In this document: one piece after another, positions 27,255 through 35,479 of the stretch
Layout: every line of letters starts with the position of its first letter
Position numbering within the stretch: the stretch's first letter is position 1
Position numbers and translations under genes: made by a program
DNA from: Runella defluvii
GTDB lineage: Bacteria > Bacteroidota > Bacteroidia > Cytophagales > Spirosomataceae
DNA: 64,000 nt
NCBI RefSeq assembly: GCF_014195535.1
Contig: NZ_JACIBY010000004.1
Location: 1-64,000, forward strand
Direction: 5' to 3'
The notes under the pieces: model-generated
The model's database searches: none
What the model was told of the DNA's origin: nothing
Seen by the model: the letters and a program-made list of their open reading frames with translations, nothing else

Positions 27255-27671
27255 ACAAAGTTTGATAGATAATAGTACTCGTTTTTTCTCAAAATTGGGC
27301 TGTGGAAAGAAGTGTAGGCTAAGCACTTCTTTTGTTAGAGAGACAACATAACTTCTAATCGCTCAATAAAGATTCCTGAATATCCAAAAACCTTGTTTGT
27401 TTAGATATAAAACCGTATTGTCGAGACAAATATACAATAAATAGCGATAATGCAATATACAATATAGAAGAAAACAAGAGAAATCAAAATTATTTTTGAA
27501 GACTATTCCAGTATATTGATTTACAGTGAGTTATTGGGTGTGGGGTCCCAGTTTAGTGCTGGAAAAATGGTGATTTTTAATGATTTTTGGGCTATTTTAA
27601 GGACTTTTTAACCACTTTGTAGTGACTTTTTAATCTGAAATTGGGCGACAAAAGCATTTTTTTTCAAAAGT
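27255..27671. other. AT-rich intergenic region
   Basis: This spacer of about 417 bases between two minus-strand genes holds the putative promoter at 27427-27456 and otherwise only AT-rich sequence with no convincing gene, hairpin or repeat. It includes the untranslated leader of the aminotransferase mRNA. Confidence 0.5.
27427..27456 (-). promoter_or_regulatory. Putative promoter of the DegT gene
   Basis: Read on the minus strand, ATTG (27456-27453) and TATATTTG (27434-27427) are 18 bases apart, close to the Bacteroidetes consensus although the -33 box is one base off TTTG. The leader would be about 165-195 bases. Confidence 0.4.
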
Positions 27672-27998
27672 TTAGTGTGATACCGCTTTTAGCCCGATGA
27701 TAGAGCCAATCAAAGTAACAAGAAATAGGAGTCTCCAAAAAGTGATGGGTTCTTTAAATACAATGATGCCAATCAAAACAGTACCGACCGCACCAATCCC
27801 CGTCCACACGGCATAAGCAGAGCCAAGAGGTAGCGTTCGAGTTGCTTTCAGCAAAAGCCCCATACTGGCACAAAGAGCGACCAAAAAACCAGCGTACCAT
27901 GCATACATTTCGTTGCCCGTGCTTGTTTTTGCTTTACCCAAACAAAAGGCAAATAGTACTTCAAACAAGCCTGCGATGGTCAAGATAATCCAATTCAT
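27672..27998 (-). CDS. SMR-family exporter, SugE/Gdx-like
   Basis: The 108-residue protein has four membrane helices and belongs to the small multidrug resistance family, which works as a dual-topology dimer. The essential glutamate is E13 in TIAGLFEVLFAF. The LPLGSAYAVWTGIGAVGTVLIG segment matches the signature around TM3, and a terminal GLK follows TM4. The sequence looks closer to SugE/Gdx guanidinium exporters than to broad-range EmrE, but this subtype is only probable. It stands 72 bases before the Crp gene in the transcription direction and probably has its own promoter. No guanidine riboswitch was recognised upstream. Confidence 0.88.
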   Translation of the reverse strand: MNWIILTIAGLFEVLFAFCLGKAKTSTGNEMYAWYAGFLVALCASMGLLLKATRTLPLGSAYAVWTGIGAVGTVLIGIIVFKEPITFWRLLFLVTLIGSIIGLKAVSH

Positions 27999-28069
27999 TC
28001 CTTTTTAATTTTGAGCAAAGGTCTGAAATTAGCTTGGGACGGTATTTTACAAATGATAAATAATGAGGT

Positions 28070-28678
28070 CTATTTGAGTTCGGCCCTGATTCGGCTCAAA
28101 CTCACTTGGGTTATTCCCAAATAAGAAGCAATGTATCCTAGCTGAACGCGCTGAATGAGGGCAGGATTCTTTTGCAAAAGCTCGTTGTAGCGTTGGCTTG
28201 CCGTTCGGAACTGCCGAGAGATGAGCCGTTCTTCTGTTTTGATAAGCTCCTGTTCGGCAAATTTTCTACCCCAATTGGCAAGGTGAATGTCTTGGCCGAA
28301 AAGTTGTTGTAGGTCGTGTATTTTGAGTTGATATAGGTCACAGTTATCCAGCAACTCTACGTCTTCATAGCCTTTCTGGTTTTCGACGTAGCTTTTCATT
28401 GAAATAACAGTGTCGCCCTCTTGTCCAAACCAAAACGTGATTTCATTGTCGGGGGTTTGGGCATAAGCGCGGACAATCCCCTTTTTGATAAAATAAATAT
28501 CCGTTTCGATCTTGTCGGCCCGCAACAAAATGTGCCCTTTGGGATAGCTCACTTCGCGAATATACCTTTTGAGCGAAAGTCTCGACGGCGCTGGAAGCAA
28601 GTATATTTTATCAAGTAGTGGGTCTAGTAAATCAGGCTGACTTGCCGATGCGTCGTCCATTTTGCCTTGTATGGTCAT
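28070..28678 (-). CDS. Crp/Fnr-family transcriptional regulator
   Basis: This is a roughly 202-residue regulator. The cyclic-nucleotide-binding-like jelly roll (about 25-135) includes KGHILLRADKIETDIYFIKKGIVRAY, and the C-terminal helix-turn-helix has IQRVQLGYIASYLGITQVSLSRIRAEL. It has no Fnr-type cysteine cluster. Bacteroidetes encode many proteins of this type that lack the cAMP-contact residues of E. coli Crp; here also the canonical RxS-type pocket is not evident. ATG 28678 avoids overlap with the upstream amidohydrolase stop at 28695; ATG 28705 is an alternative that would overlap it by 11 bases. It could regulate the amidohydrolase or the SMR exporter next to it. Confidence 0.88.
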   Translation of the reverse strand: MTIQGKMDDASASQPDLLDPLLDKIYLLPAPSRLSLKRYIREVSYPKGHILLRADKIETDIYFIKKGIVRAYAQTPDNEITFWFGQEGDTVISMKSYVENQKGYEDVELLDNCDLYQLKIHDLQQLFGQDIHLANWGRKFAEQELIKTEERLISRQFRTASQRYNELLQKNPALIQRVQLGYIASYLGITQVSLSRIRAELK

Positions 28679-28694
28679 CGTACTATTCCATTGC

Positions 28695-30032
28695 TTAGTA
28701 AACAACCTTCCCTTGGTATATCAACGACTTAATGGGAGAGATGCGGGAAACTGCTTCGGCCGAACAGCTCGCATCTACCAATACCACATTGGCGTCGTCG
28801 CCTGCTTTGGGCCACTGCTGTTCGCCTTTGTCGGTAAGCGGCAAAGGGCCTGCGGTGGCCAATTTTAAGATTCTCGATAGCCCAAACTCCGTAGCATACC
28901 CGTACAGCTGAGCGGCTAAATTGGCTTTTTGTAATACGCTTCCTGTTCCGAACGTATTCCAATGATCTACAATGCTGTCGTTGCCCGTCATGACGTTGAC
29001 CCCGTACTTCAACAGCGTAGGAATGGGCATGATGGTGTTCCCAAACGGAATGGTTGATAAAATTCCGATGCGGGCGGCCGCAAGTTTTTCGGCGATTTCT
29101 TCTTGTTTTCCTTTGTCGAGTTTGGCCAACGCAAAAGCGTGACTGACGTAGGTTTTGCCTTTTAACACAGGATTTTCGTTGACTTTTGCCATCAGGTACT
29201 CAATGGTTTTGAGCCCAGATTCTCCCGATTCATGCAAGTGAATGTCAATGCCTTTGTGGTGATCTAAGGCCAATTGGATGGTAAAATCCATGGTTTTTTC
29301 GATAGCGCCGTCTAGGGTAAACGGGTCAACGCCCCCAATGAAATCAATGTCCGTTTGAGCGGCTTCTTTCATGTACGGGGCTGAGTCGGTATAAAACACG
29401 CCATGCTGAGGAAATGCCACCAATTCAGCGCCAAAAACGTCTTTTTTGTTACGCAGGGCTGTTTGCAGGTTTTTCAACGATTGGAGCTTAGAAGTTGGCT
29501 CAATGTTGACGTGACTACGGGCAAATCCCGTTCCGCGCGATTGGAGCAATTCGATGAGTTTTTCGGCTTTTTGGGTCGAATTTTTGAGCATTTCGGGCAA
29601 AATCTGCTGCTCTAGCGCAATCATGCCTTTTACGCCGTTGGTTCGTCTTTTGGTCGCCTGCCACTTGTCGCCGTAGAACGTTTTGTCCAAATGGATGTGC
29701 ATGTCTTTAAACGAAGGCAGCATCAAAAGGCCCTTCGCGTCGATGGCATCAGCGGGTGGTTTTTGGGAGCTAATGGTGGTGATTTTTCCATTCGTAATTT
29801 CCACCGAAAACAAGCCCGTTTTTGTGCCAATCACCTCCTCGCCTTCGTAGTCAAACCCTGTTTCAAGGCGTACGTTTTTTAAGGTATATTTGTTGCCATT
29901 GCCCGTGGAAGCCCCCCACGCAATTTCTTTTTCGGGAGAGAGCAGCGAAGCACTGGGTGCCAATGAAAGCCCAGATAAACCTACGATGGAGTGTTGAAGA
30001 AAGGCTTTGCGCGAAAGGGAGGACTGGTTCAT
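28695..30032 (-). CDS. Amidohydrolase, cytosine-deaminase-like, exported
   Basis: The 445-residue metal-dependent hydrolase has the pattern of the cytosine deaminase/AtzC group: DMHIHLDKTF (HxH metal site), DIHLHESGE, VSHAFALAK and the catalytic aspartate in TGNDSIVDHW. The N-terminus (SRKAFLQHSIVGLSGLSLAPS) resembles a Tat- or Sec-type signal, although only one arginine stands in the SRKAF motif, so export is probable rather than certain. The substrate is a cyclic amide or N-heterocycle by family; the exact one is unknown. It lies between a YdeI-like gene (14 bases upstream) and the Crp gene, suggesting one transcript. Confidence 0.82.
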   Translation of the reverse strand: MNQSSLSRKAFLQHSIVGLSGLSLAPSASLLSPEKEIAWGASTGNGNKYTLKNVRLETGFDYEGEEVIGTKTGLFSVEITNGKITTISSQKPPADAIDAKGLLMLPSFKDMHIHLDKTFYGDKWQATKRRTNGVKGMIALEQQILPEMLKNSTQKAEKLIELLQSRGTGFARSHVNIEPTSKLQSLKNLQTALRNKKDVFGAELVAFPQHGVFYTDSAPYMKEAAQTDIDFIGGVDPFTLDGAIEKTMDFTIQLALDHHKGIDIHLHESGESGLKTIEYLMAKVNENPVLKGKTYVSHAFALAKLDKGKQEEIAEKLAAARIGILSTIPFGNTIMPIPTLLKYGVNVMTGNDSIVDHWNTFGTGSVLQKANLAAQLYGYATEFGLSRILKLATAGPLPLTDKGEQQWPKAGDDANVVLVDASCSAEAVSRISPIKSLIYQGKVVY

Positions 30033-30045
30033 GTGGTAAGTTGTT

Positions 30046-30609
30046 TTATCCTTTGGTAGATTTTTGATTGAGCAGCACCATCATTTCGTCAATGCGTTTT
30101 TGGCGTGTTTCGGGGCGTTTGGCAAAAAGCAATCGGGCCAATAGTTCTTTTTTAGCCGACTTACTCAGCCCCAAAAACTGAGTCATCAATCCCTCTTGAC
30201 CCACAAGTGCTTGTTCCAAATCGGGAGGAATGACTAAGGCTTCCACATCGTCGAGCATAGTCCAAGAGCCATTGCGCTTGGCCACTTCGATACTTGCAAA
30301 ACCCGCTTCCGTCATCAGTCCCGCCTCAATAAGCTGGTCAACCTTTACTTTATTAATTTTCGACCACGTACTTTTTGCTTTGCGAGGACAAAAAAACTGG
30401 TGCGATTTTTCAGAATCGACGGTTACTTTTTTGCTGTCTATCCAGCCAAAGCACAGTGCGACGTCCACAGCCTCGCTCCAAGTAATGGAGGGAATAGCCG
30501 ACGATTTTTTATAAAAAACAACCCAAACGGCCTGTTGAGATTGGTGATTTTGTTCCAACCAAGCGCGCCATTCCGCACTATTTTTGGGGTAAAACACGTC
30601 GATAGTCAT
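30046..30609 (-). CDS. YdeI/OmpD-associated family protein
   Basis: The roughly 187-residue product matches the YdeI (bacteriocin-protection-like) family. It has the N-terminal segment NSAEWRAWLEQNHQSQQAVW, the core ITWSEAVDVALCFGWIDSKK, and FFCPRKAKSTWSKINKVKVDQL, all highly typical. The C-terminal helical part ends RRPETRQKRI-like (AKRPETRQKRIDEMM). Members are small cytosolic proteins linked to stress and antimicrobial-peptide tolerance, but without a defined activity. The start at ATG 30609 (MTIDVFYPK) fits the family better than 30639. It is the first gene of the amidohydrolase group and is divergent from the toxin-antitoxin-like pair. Confidence 0.85.
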   Translation of the reverse strand: MTIDVFYPKNSAEWRAWLEQNHQSQQAVWVVFYKKSSAIPSITWSEAVDVALCFGWIDSKKVTVDSEKSHQFFCPRKAKSTWSKINKVKVDQLIEAGLMTEAGFASIEVAKRNGSWTMLDDVEALVIPPDLEQALVGQEGLMTQFLGLSKSAKKELLARLLFAKRPETRQKRIDEMMVLLNQKSTKG

Positions 30610-30712
30610 AGCTAGTGGCAGGGGCATCTCGCCCGTCATTTTTAACCAAAGACTCTCATACAGTTAATATCCTCCACACATCGCTTAAAATGCTCTATTT
30701 TAGAAGAGATTT

Positions 30713-30750
30713 ATTTACAAATTTTTAAATAGTTTACATTTTTTGTAAAT
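30713..30750. promoter_or_regulatory. AT-rich palindromic operator candidate
   Basis: ATTTACAAA (30713-30721) and TTTGTAAAT (30742-30750) form a 9-bp inverted repeat, and TTTACA (30733-30738) with TGTAAA (30744-30749) forms a closer one that shares the right arm. It ends 22 bases before the ATG at 30772, a good place for autorepression by the HTH protein encoded downstream. Confidence 0.45.
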
Positions 30751-30771
30751 TTATACTCAAATAAAATACGG

Positions 30772-31251
30772 ATGTACTTGCTCAATAGGGGTGCTAATCC
30801 ACCTACGCCTGTTGAGGCCATTATTGAGCCTATAGCAGTTAGCGATTTGAAGAAACTGACCAAAAAGGATTTCCATTTTACTTGGAAAGACTTTACGGAA
30901 ACTGAACTGTGGAAATTACGGATAGCAGACAGTAAAGATATGTTAGGGGCAATGTCACTAACATACTATCCACTTGAATATCGCATAGAAATTAACCTGA
31001 TTGCTAGCCGAAGTGATAATTTTGGGCCTGGTAAGCAGTATGACCGAATTGCTGGTTGTTTAATTGGATGGGCATGTCGGCTAGCGGTAAAAGAATACGG
31101 CTATCTAGCCTGTGTATCGCTTAAACCAAAAACCCGATTGGTAAAACATTATCAAAATAAGTATGGTATGCTGGATGGTGGCCAGCAACTGTATTTAGAA
31201 GGAAGACCACTTTATACTCTCATTCAAACCTACATCGACCATGAACCTTGA
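30772..31251 (+). CDS. GNAT-like protein, putative toxin of a two-gene module
   Basis: The 159-residue product has a layout like a GNAT acyltransferase: central strands (LTYYPLEYRIEINLIAS), a pyrophosphate-loop-like turn GPGKQYDRIAG, a long helix (CLIGWACRLAVKEYGYLA) and a C-terminal strand-helix pair CVSLKPKTRLVKHYQNKYGM. The classical R/QxxGxG/A loop is not intact, so the assignment is tentative. The gene overlaps by 11 bases the next gene, which encodes a helix-turn-helix protein, and a palindrome precedes the start. Overlap, order and size resemble type II toxin-antitoxin loci, in which GNAT toxins acetylate aminoacyl-tRNA. No membership of a named family is claimed. Confidence 0.55.
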   Translation: MYLLNRGANPPTPVEAIIEPIAVSDLKKLTKKDFHFTWKDFTETELWKLRIADSKDMLGAMSLTYYPLEYRIEINLIASRSDNFGPGKQYDRIAGCLIGWACRLAVKEYGYLACVSLKPKTRLVKHYQNKYGMLDGGQQLYLEGRPLYTLIQTYIDHEP

Positions 31252-31753
31252 CGCAATAGCTCCCGAAGAAATAGTAGATGGCTTTATGTTACCGGCTAAA
31301 ATGACTCTTGAGCAGAAACGCCAAGCCGACCAGCAATTAGCCGTTATCCGTCAAAAGAGATTAGTTGAGCAATCTGAACAGGAAAAGCTATATGGTCAAT
31401 TGCTTCAATTGAAAATCCATATCGAGGATTATATCAAGCAGGATACGTTTGATCCCAAAAAAGGCTTTGCCTATTTCTTACAATTATATATTGAGCTTCA
31501 ACATAAAAAGAAGATTGAGGTAGCTTCTGAACTTGATATTCATAAAACGAAGCTCAGTCAATTACTTTCTGGTCGTAGAGCACCTTCTGAAGATATTTTT
31601 ATTCGATTAGAGTTTCATTCTAATCAGTTTATTTCTGCTCGTAACTGGTTTCGGCTTTCAATGAAACAACAGGAATATTCTATCATGACGAATTCTTCGC
31701 TAAGAAATAAAGAGAAGAAGCATGTTAAAGGCCATTTGGCATTAGAATTTTAA
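31241..31753 (+). CDS. HTH protein, putative antitoxin partner
   Basis: The 170-residue product is helical. The N-terminal half is charged and may be a coiled coil (LEQKRQADQQLAVIRQKRLVE), and the C-terminal part is an XRE/HigA-like helix-turn-helix, including KKKIEVASELDIHKTKLSQL then LSGRRAPSEDIFIRLE. The overlap with the upstream GNAT-like gene indicates translational coupling. HigA-type antitoxins often have the sequence 'SxLSxLLxGRRxxSxxxxIRLE' in this helix, supporting an antitoxin and repressor role. The tail after residue 150 is basic. Alternatively it could be a plain regulator. Confidence 0.6.
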   Translation: MNLDAIAPEEIVDGFMLPAKMTLEQKRQADQQLAVIRQKRLVEQSEQEKLYGQLLQLKIHIEDYIKQDTFDPKKGFAYFLQLYIELQHKKKIEVASELDIHKTKLSQLLSGRRAPSEDIFIRLEFHSNQFISARNWFRLSMKQQEYSIMTNSSLRNKEKKHVKGHLALEF

Positions 31754-31761
31754 TTAGATAC

Positions 31762-32071
31762 ATGACCGACCTCAACTTGTCGTCTCACATAAATCAATGT
31801 CTCATTTTGCAGGATGTGGGACAGCGTTTAATTGTGAAATATGTTTGCTACTAACGAGCGTCAGCGAAGGGGCAAGTACTGAAATTGAGAGCCCCTATTT
31901 ATTGCTCCAGAGGAGCTACATCTTCGTAGAAAGCGTGAATCACATCCAAAATAAAGCCTCGCATTTACACAAGCTTTGCTCGCTGAAACAGATTTTGATG
32001 ATGCCAAAATAGCCTCTTTGACAGGGGTAAGCCTCGAAGTTGTGCAAAAATTGAGGGCATTACAAAAATAA
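31762..32071 (+). pseudogene. Decayed gene relic with several in-frame stops
   Basis: An ATG at 31762 opens a 30-codon frame (MTDLNLSSHINQCLILQDVG). Then, one frame over, from 31841 to the stop at 32069 there are coding-like pieces, MFATNERQRRGKY, APEELHLRRKRESHPK and ALLAETDFDDAKIASLTGVS followed by LEVVQKLRALQK, broken by TGA at 31880 and 31886 and TAA at 31952. The last piece looks like a small C-terminal helix-turn-helix found at the end of several accessory proteins. The parent family is not identified. The rest of the 31754-32242 gap shows no further gene. Confidence 0.5.
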
Positions 32072-32242
32072 AACGTCACCTTGCGACCTCTGCGCTCTCG
32101 CCAGGATGACTTTTAATCATCATCTCTCACCAAGAGACGAGCCATTGCGAGGGCATCTCATCTAGCTAATATCCTCATGGGAAGTGATTAGGTGAAACCT
32201 CGATGATGCGGGCGTTTTGCGATGGAGATAGCCCACATTGTG

Positions 32243-32947
32243 TCAATTGCTATTCATCTTGACGACCCGAAAATGTATTCCAAATGAAACTGGGTTCACT
32301 TTATCTATTGTTTTAACAAAAGTCGCCTTAATTTCCGCTGAAAGGCTAGACTCAATGACTAAAGAATACCTTGGAATCACTTTTAACTCTACTCCAGCTC
32401 GTAAAAAAGCCCGATTTCGAAAGGTAGCACTACCTACGCCGAACGTCTGAGTTTCAATCGTATTTCCAAAATCATCCCTCCAGCGCTGATACTGTTTTCC
32501 GACGACATCTTGGGTTAAGCCACCTGTAGTTAGAATAGCAACCACGGGCGAGACGGAGGTTTTTCGCATTGCCCCCCATGCAATTTCAATCCCTCTTGTG
32601 TCTCTTTGTAGTAAAACAACCGCTGAGGAGCCACTGTAAGGCTGCAAACGATTGAGTTCAAAACGGCGTTGGTTATAGGAAAAATTCCAAAACCAATGCC
32701 AATGTTCGTGACGTTTCATTTTGTTTGTCCAGCCCAAGCTTAAGCTGAACCCGCCTCTAAAATGAGTGTTTTTATCGTTGTAATGACGTGAATTTCTGAC
32801 CACCCCATATGTCTGAGTAGAGCCGTAATCTATGAAATAATTTTCCTTCTGTCCATAGGCTGAATTGCTTCTAATAAATACTAGAAACCAAAAAAGTGTA
32901 ACGCGGCAGCCACTTGAAATCTGCTTATTTGCTCCTAACATAATCAA
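32243..32947 (-). CDS. Predicted outer-membrane/secreted protein, unknown
   Basis: The 234-residue product has a hydrophobic N-terminus (VTLFWFLVFIRSNSAYGQ) that looks like a signal peptide ending AYGQ after an atypical leader. The rest alternates hydrophobic and polar residues with many aromatics (GGFSLSLGWTN, HWHWFWNFSYNQRRFELN) and ends in a strand (SFGIHFRVVKM), typical of a small beta-barrel. Its start overlaps the stop of the lipoprotein gene at 32944 by 4 bases, so the two form an operon. I recognise no family. It lies in an AT-rich patch with gene relics and may be strain-specific. Confidence 0.6.
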   Translation of the reverse strand: MIMLGANKQISSGCRVTLFWFLVFIRSNSAYGQKENYFIDYGSTQTYGVVRNSRHYNDKNTHFRGGFSLSLGWTNKMKRHEHWHWFWNFSYNQRRFELNRLQPYSGSSAVVLLQRDTRGIEIAWGAMRKTSVSPVVAILTTGGLTQDVVGKQYQRWRDDFGNTIETQTFGVGSATFRNRAFLRAGVELKVIPRYSLVIESSLSAEIKATFVKTIDKVNPVSFGIHFRVVKMNSN

Positions 32948-33336
32948 TAATTTCTAAGGAGTGTGTCACTTTTTATAGTTACCATAATGGGAGTTTTCGC
33001 ATTGATTCGCCGTAAGTCAACCGTAAAGAGAGAGCGTTCAAGTACTGGAATCTGTGTTTCTTTAAATTTTACAACCACTTTACAACTCAAATCAGAAAAC
33101 CCTTCTACGTGTTCCAAATTATACAAGACATCCATAACTTTTTGATTTTGAAAATTTTTTACAACAATCGAATCGCCACGATAAGCAGGGAATTCATAAT
33201 TGAAAAACTTGATAACAACCTTTTCAATTTCCAATCCACTTTCATTGGTAAGAGTGATTTTCATTTGACGGGTGTAGCCAAAAACAAAGCAACCCGAGAG
33301 GAATGCCGTTAGCAATGTGACAATAATCCATTTCAT
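32944..33336 (-). CDS. Small lipoprotein, unknown function
   Basis: The 130-residue product has a lipobox (FLSGC, Cys16) after a short hydrophobic signal, so it should be lipid-anchored. The mature part is an all-beta-looking domain (MKITLTNESGLEIEKVVIKF, CKVVVKFKETQIPVLERSLF) resembling a single Ig-like or transthyretin-like sandwich. No catalytic residues stand out. The 4-base overlap with the barrel-like gene at 32243 indicates coupled expression; the pair may form an envelope complex. Just upstream lies the decayed gene fragment at 33343-33540. Confidence 0.6.
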   Translation of the reverse strand: MKWIIVTLLTAFLSGCFVFGYTRQMKITLTNESGLEIEKVVIKFFNYEFPAYRGDSIVVKNFQNQKVMDVLYNLEHVEGFSDLSCKVVVKFKETQIPVLERSLFTVDLRRINAKTPIMVTIKSDTLLRNY

Positions 33337-33342
33337 ACGTGC

Positions 33343-33540
33343 TTAATTTATTTGTTCATTCCCTTTGACCAACAACTCAAAATTCTCAAATCGCCCTTCA
33401 ATCATCCAATCGCAGAGATAATCACTTTGTAGATTTTTGAGTTTTATGCCTCTATCATAGGCGAAGGCACAGGCCGCTATCACAGGAGTACACCAATAAC
33501 CTTTAAAACTAGGATTGGGATATCTAAAGATTAGACCCTG
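33343..33540 (-). pseudogene. C-terminal gene fragment, possibly DUF1911/PoNi-like
   Basis: This frame, closed upstream by a stop at 33541, encodes about 65 residues including NPSFKGYWCTPVIAACAFAY and LQSDYLCDWMIEG. The segment 'GYWxxxxxAxxFAYD...D' recalls the end of DUF1911-type immunity proteins, but the match is weak and from memory only. There is no usable start codon near its beginning, so it is a broken remnant. It overlaps the 3' end of the 33531-34025 gene by 10 bases. Confidence 0.4.
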
Positions 33541-34025
33541 CTATAAATCATTAACTCACAACTTAGAGCAACGATAAAAGTATCACCTGTATCTGAGAAT
33601 CCTAATGCTCTTAACTCGCAAGCTCCATCCTTACCAATCACTTTTATCTCTTGTTTATTGGGTGAAATCAAATAAAATCGTTTGATTGAGTATTTTTCAA
33701 AGGGTTTATCGTCGGGTTCAAGTTCAGATACCACCAAGCTCCAGTTATCTTGGGAAGTTTTAGGCAAATTATCATTTCCGTGAAGGCCATGTAGTTTGAT
33801 TTTTATATTGGATAAAAAATCAAATCCAGTTACTGTGTGATTGACTTGGTCAAATTGAGCCCACCAGTGTAAGTCATCATATTTCCTTGCAATTTTTTCC
33901 CCCGTTTTGCAATTGAAGATTGCTTGCCCTTGGCTGGATACGACGATTAAAAAATCTTGGTTAGGTGCGTACCCCACATTTTCAAGACCACCGATAGCGA
34001 ATGTATTTTTATGTTTCCACATCAT
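33531..34025 (-). CDS. Hypothetical protein, WD/beta-propeller-like segment
   Basis: The 164-residue cytosolic product (no signal peptide) looks all-beta. Blades such as YAPNQDFLIVVSSQGQAIFN and LGFSDTGDTFIVALSCELMI have the 'ordinary prediction then observed value' pattern of single-propeller-blade proteins. It lies in an accessory patch between gene relics and the terminator of the membrane-protein gene at 34159. Proteins of this size and setting are often immunity or stress proteins, but nothing specific supports that. No family is recognised. Confidence 0.5.
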   Translation of the reverse strand: MMWKHKNTFAIGGLENVGYAPNQDFLIVVSSQGQAIFNCKTGEKIARKYDDLHWWAQFDQVNHTVTGFDFLSNIKIKLHGLHGNDNLPKTSQDNWSLVVSELEPDDKPFEKYSIKRFYLISPNKQEIKVIGKDGACELRALGFSDTGDTFIVALSCELMIYSRV

Positions 34026-34129
34026 CTTTTTAAAATAGTTGAATTATTTTGCTAGCCTTTGTTTGAGGGTAACTAGTAATAGCAAAAACGAGCGAAACCC
34101 TCGCACTACCCACGAAACTACACAAAAAA

Positions 34130-34149
34130 AGCGCTGGGCAACCAGCGCT
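34130..34149 (-). terminator. Strong intrinsic terminator
   Basis: AGCGCTGG and CCAGCGCT pair perfectly around GCAA, flanked by A7 on the left and T6 on the right, so it can work in both directions. It lies 10 bases past the stop of the membrane-protein gene at 34159. Confidence 0.85.
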
Positions 34150-34158
34150 TTTTTGCTT

Positions 34159-35466
34159 TTATTTCTTCTCTTCCACGGGTGGGGGAGCGCCAAAACGCTT
34201 GTGGCTGTTTTTGAGTTCGCCGTGTGAGTTAATTAAAATCAGCGTCAAGAGGGCAATGCTCGCGATGACAAGTACAAAGTTTTTGCCCCACTTTGATAGG
34301 TCGATGGCACGAGGCGTAAAATTGACCTCGGCGTTGCGGATAAGTACCGCCACAATCACCCAATTGACAACATAGAGGTATTGTTCAATGCGGTAGCTGC
34401 TCAAAAATGCCCCCGTTACCAGTAAGCTATACACTACATACAGTCCCCAATGTCCCAAAAACAAGGCATATACTTCGGAGGCGGAGTAGGAGAGCGGATT
34501 GGTTTTGGTGAGGTAGTAACGTACCCACCACAGCGCCGACATCAACAAAACAAAAGCCAACGCCACCAACTGCACCGTACGGTAAATGTCGCTTTCGGGG
34601 GCAAAATCGAGTTTGCTAAAGATACCTTGCAGGCGCTCGACCGAAAACGATTGTTCCCACACTACGTAAGGAATAAAGAGCATGGACATTAGCAGCGGAA
34701 ACCAAGTTTTGGCCTTGGGTTGGGTTTCGGCAGTGCGTTCCCATTCCGAGGTAAACGTGCCGTAGGCCATGCCCAATCCACCAAAAAAGCCCAACGAATA
34801 TTCCATCACGTTCCAGAAATTGAACTTGATGCCCGTCAGTCCGCCCAATACTTGCAGGAAATTACCAAACGCAAACCCAAAGCCGCCCCCAAGTCCCGAA
34901 AAGGCCGCTACGCGCAGGGCAGAGGTGTGGTTATTGCGGACGAGGTACCACGTCAGCGCGGCGGCCGCACCAAACACCGCCGCCCACATTTCGGAGCGGG
35001 GAGGGGTCATGTACCATTCAAATTCTTCAATCAGGAAAAAATACGCAACGGCCGCACCTACAACCATCTCAACGGTGACTTCGTGCCATTTGACGGGTTT
35101 TTGGGGACTGTCGGCCAGCGCCAACCCAAACAATGCTCCTCCTATGTAGCCGTACAAACCTCCAATCACAAAGAGCATGAGCAGCCCGTAATAGACGTTG
35201 ATAAAATCATCGCCGCGCCCGTAGCCGACCAAAATTCCGTAGCTGGCGATTCCGCCCAACCCCCAGCCGATGGCTCCCGCGAGGGTAGCGGCAAAGAGCT
35301 TGGCGTACCAGTCGGTGCGGCGCGCGACAAATAGAATGCTGAGGGTGCCCACTGCCCCCGCCCAAGCCGCACCGTACTCGTGTCCGAATTGGCCGCGAAT
35401 GGCCCAAGCGGTTCCGAGCGACATCGCCACGAGGAGCATGGGGAAGTAAAGTTGTTTGTTTTTCAT
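34159..35466 (-). CDS. Multi-pass membrane protein A (RGQFGHEYGAA family)
   Basis: The 435-residue protein has about ten or more membrane helices. It begins with a conserved block containing GTAWAIRGQFGHEYGAAWAG, followed by GAIGWGLGGIASYG, GGLYGYIGGALFGLALADS and EWYMTPPRSEMW. The same blocks occur in the protein at 55808-57928 (RGNFGHEYGAAFAG, GAIGWGFGGSISY, MTPPRSDDWAG), so the two are paralogues. I know no named function; the glycine-rich helix packing and its place in a sugar-utilisation region suggest a transporter or membrane enzyme for a sugar derivative. It is divergent from the DegT gene at 35607 and shares with it a spacer that contains a 10-bp inverted repeat. Confidence 0.7.
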   Translation of the reverse strand: MKNKQLYFPMLLVAMSLGTAWAIRGQFGHEYGAAWAGAVGTLSILFVARRTDWYAKLFAATLAGAIGWGLGGIASYGILVGYGRGDDFINVYYGLLMLFVIGGLYGYIGGALFGLALADSPQKPVKWHEVTVEMVVGAAVAYFFLIEEFEWYMTPPRSEMWAAVFGAAAALTWYLVRNNHTSALRVAAFSGLGGGFGFAFGNFLQVLGGLTGIKFNFWNVMEYSLGFFGGLGMAYGTFTSEWERTAETQPKAKTWFPLLMSMLFIPYVVWEQSFSVERLQGIFSKLDFAPESDIYRTVQLVALAFVLLMSALWWVRYYLTKTNPLSYSASEVYALFLGHWGLYVVYSLLVTGAFLSSYRIEQYLYVVNWVIVAVLIRNAEVNFTPRAIDLSKWGKNFVLVIASIALLTLILINSHGELKNSHKRFGAPPPVEEKK

Positions 35467-35479
35467 TGGATAAGAAAGG

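Noticed and set aside
31762-32071. Intact small gene
   Set aside because: Coding-like pieces are separated by three in-frame stops and a frame change.
33343-33540. Polymorphic toxin/immunity locus
   Set aside because: Only a weak resemblance to an immunity domain is seen, and no Rhs, VgrG, PAAR or toxin gene lies nearby.
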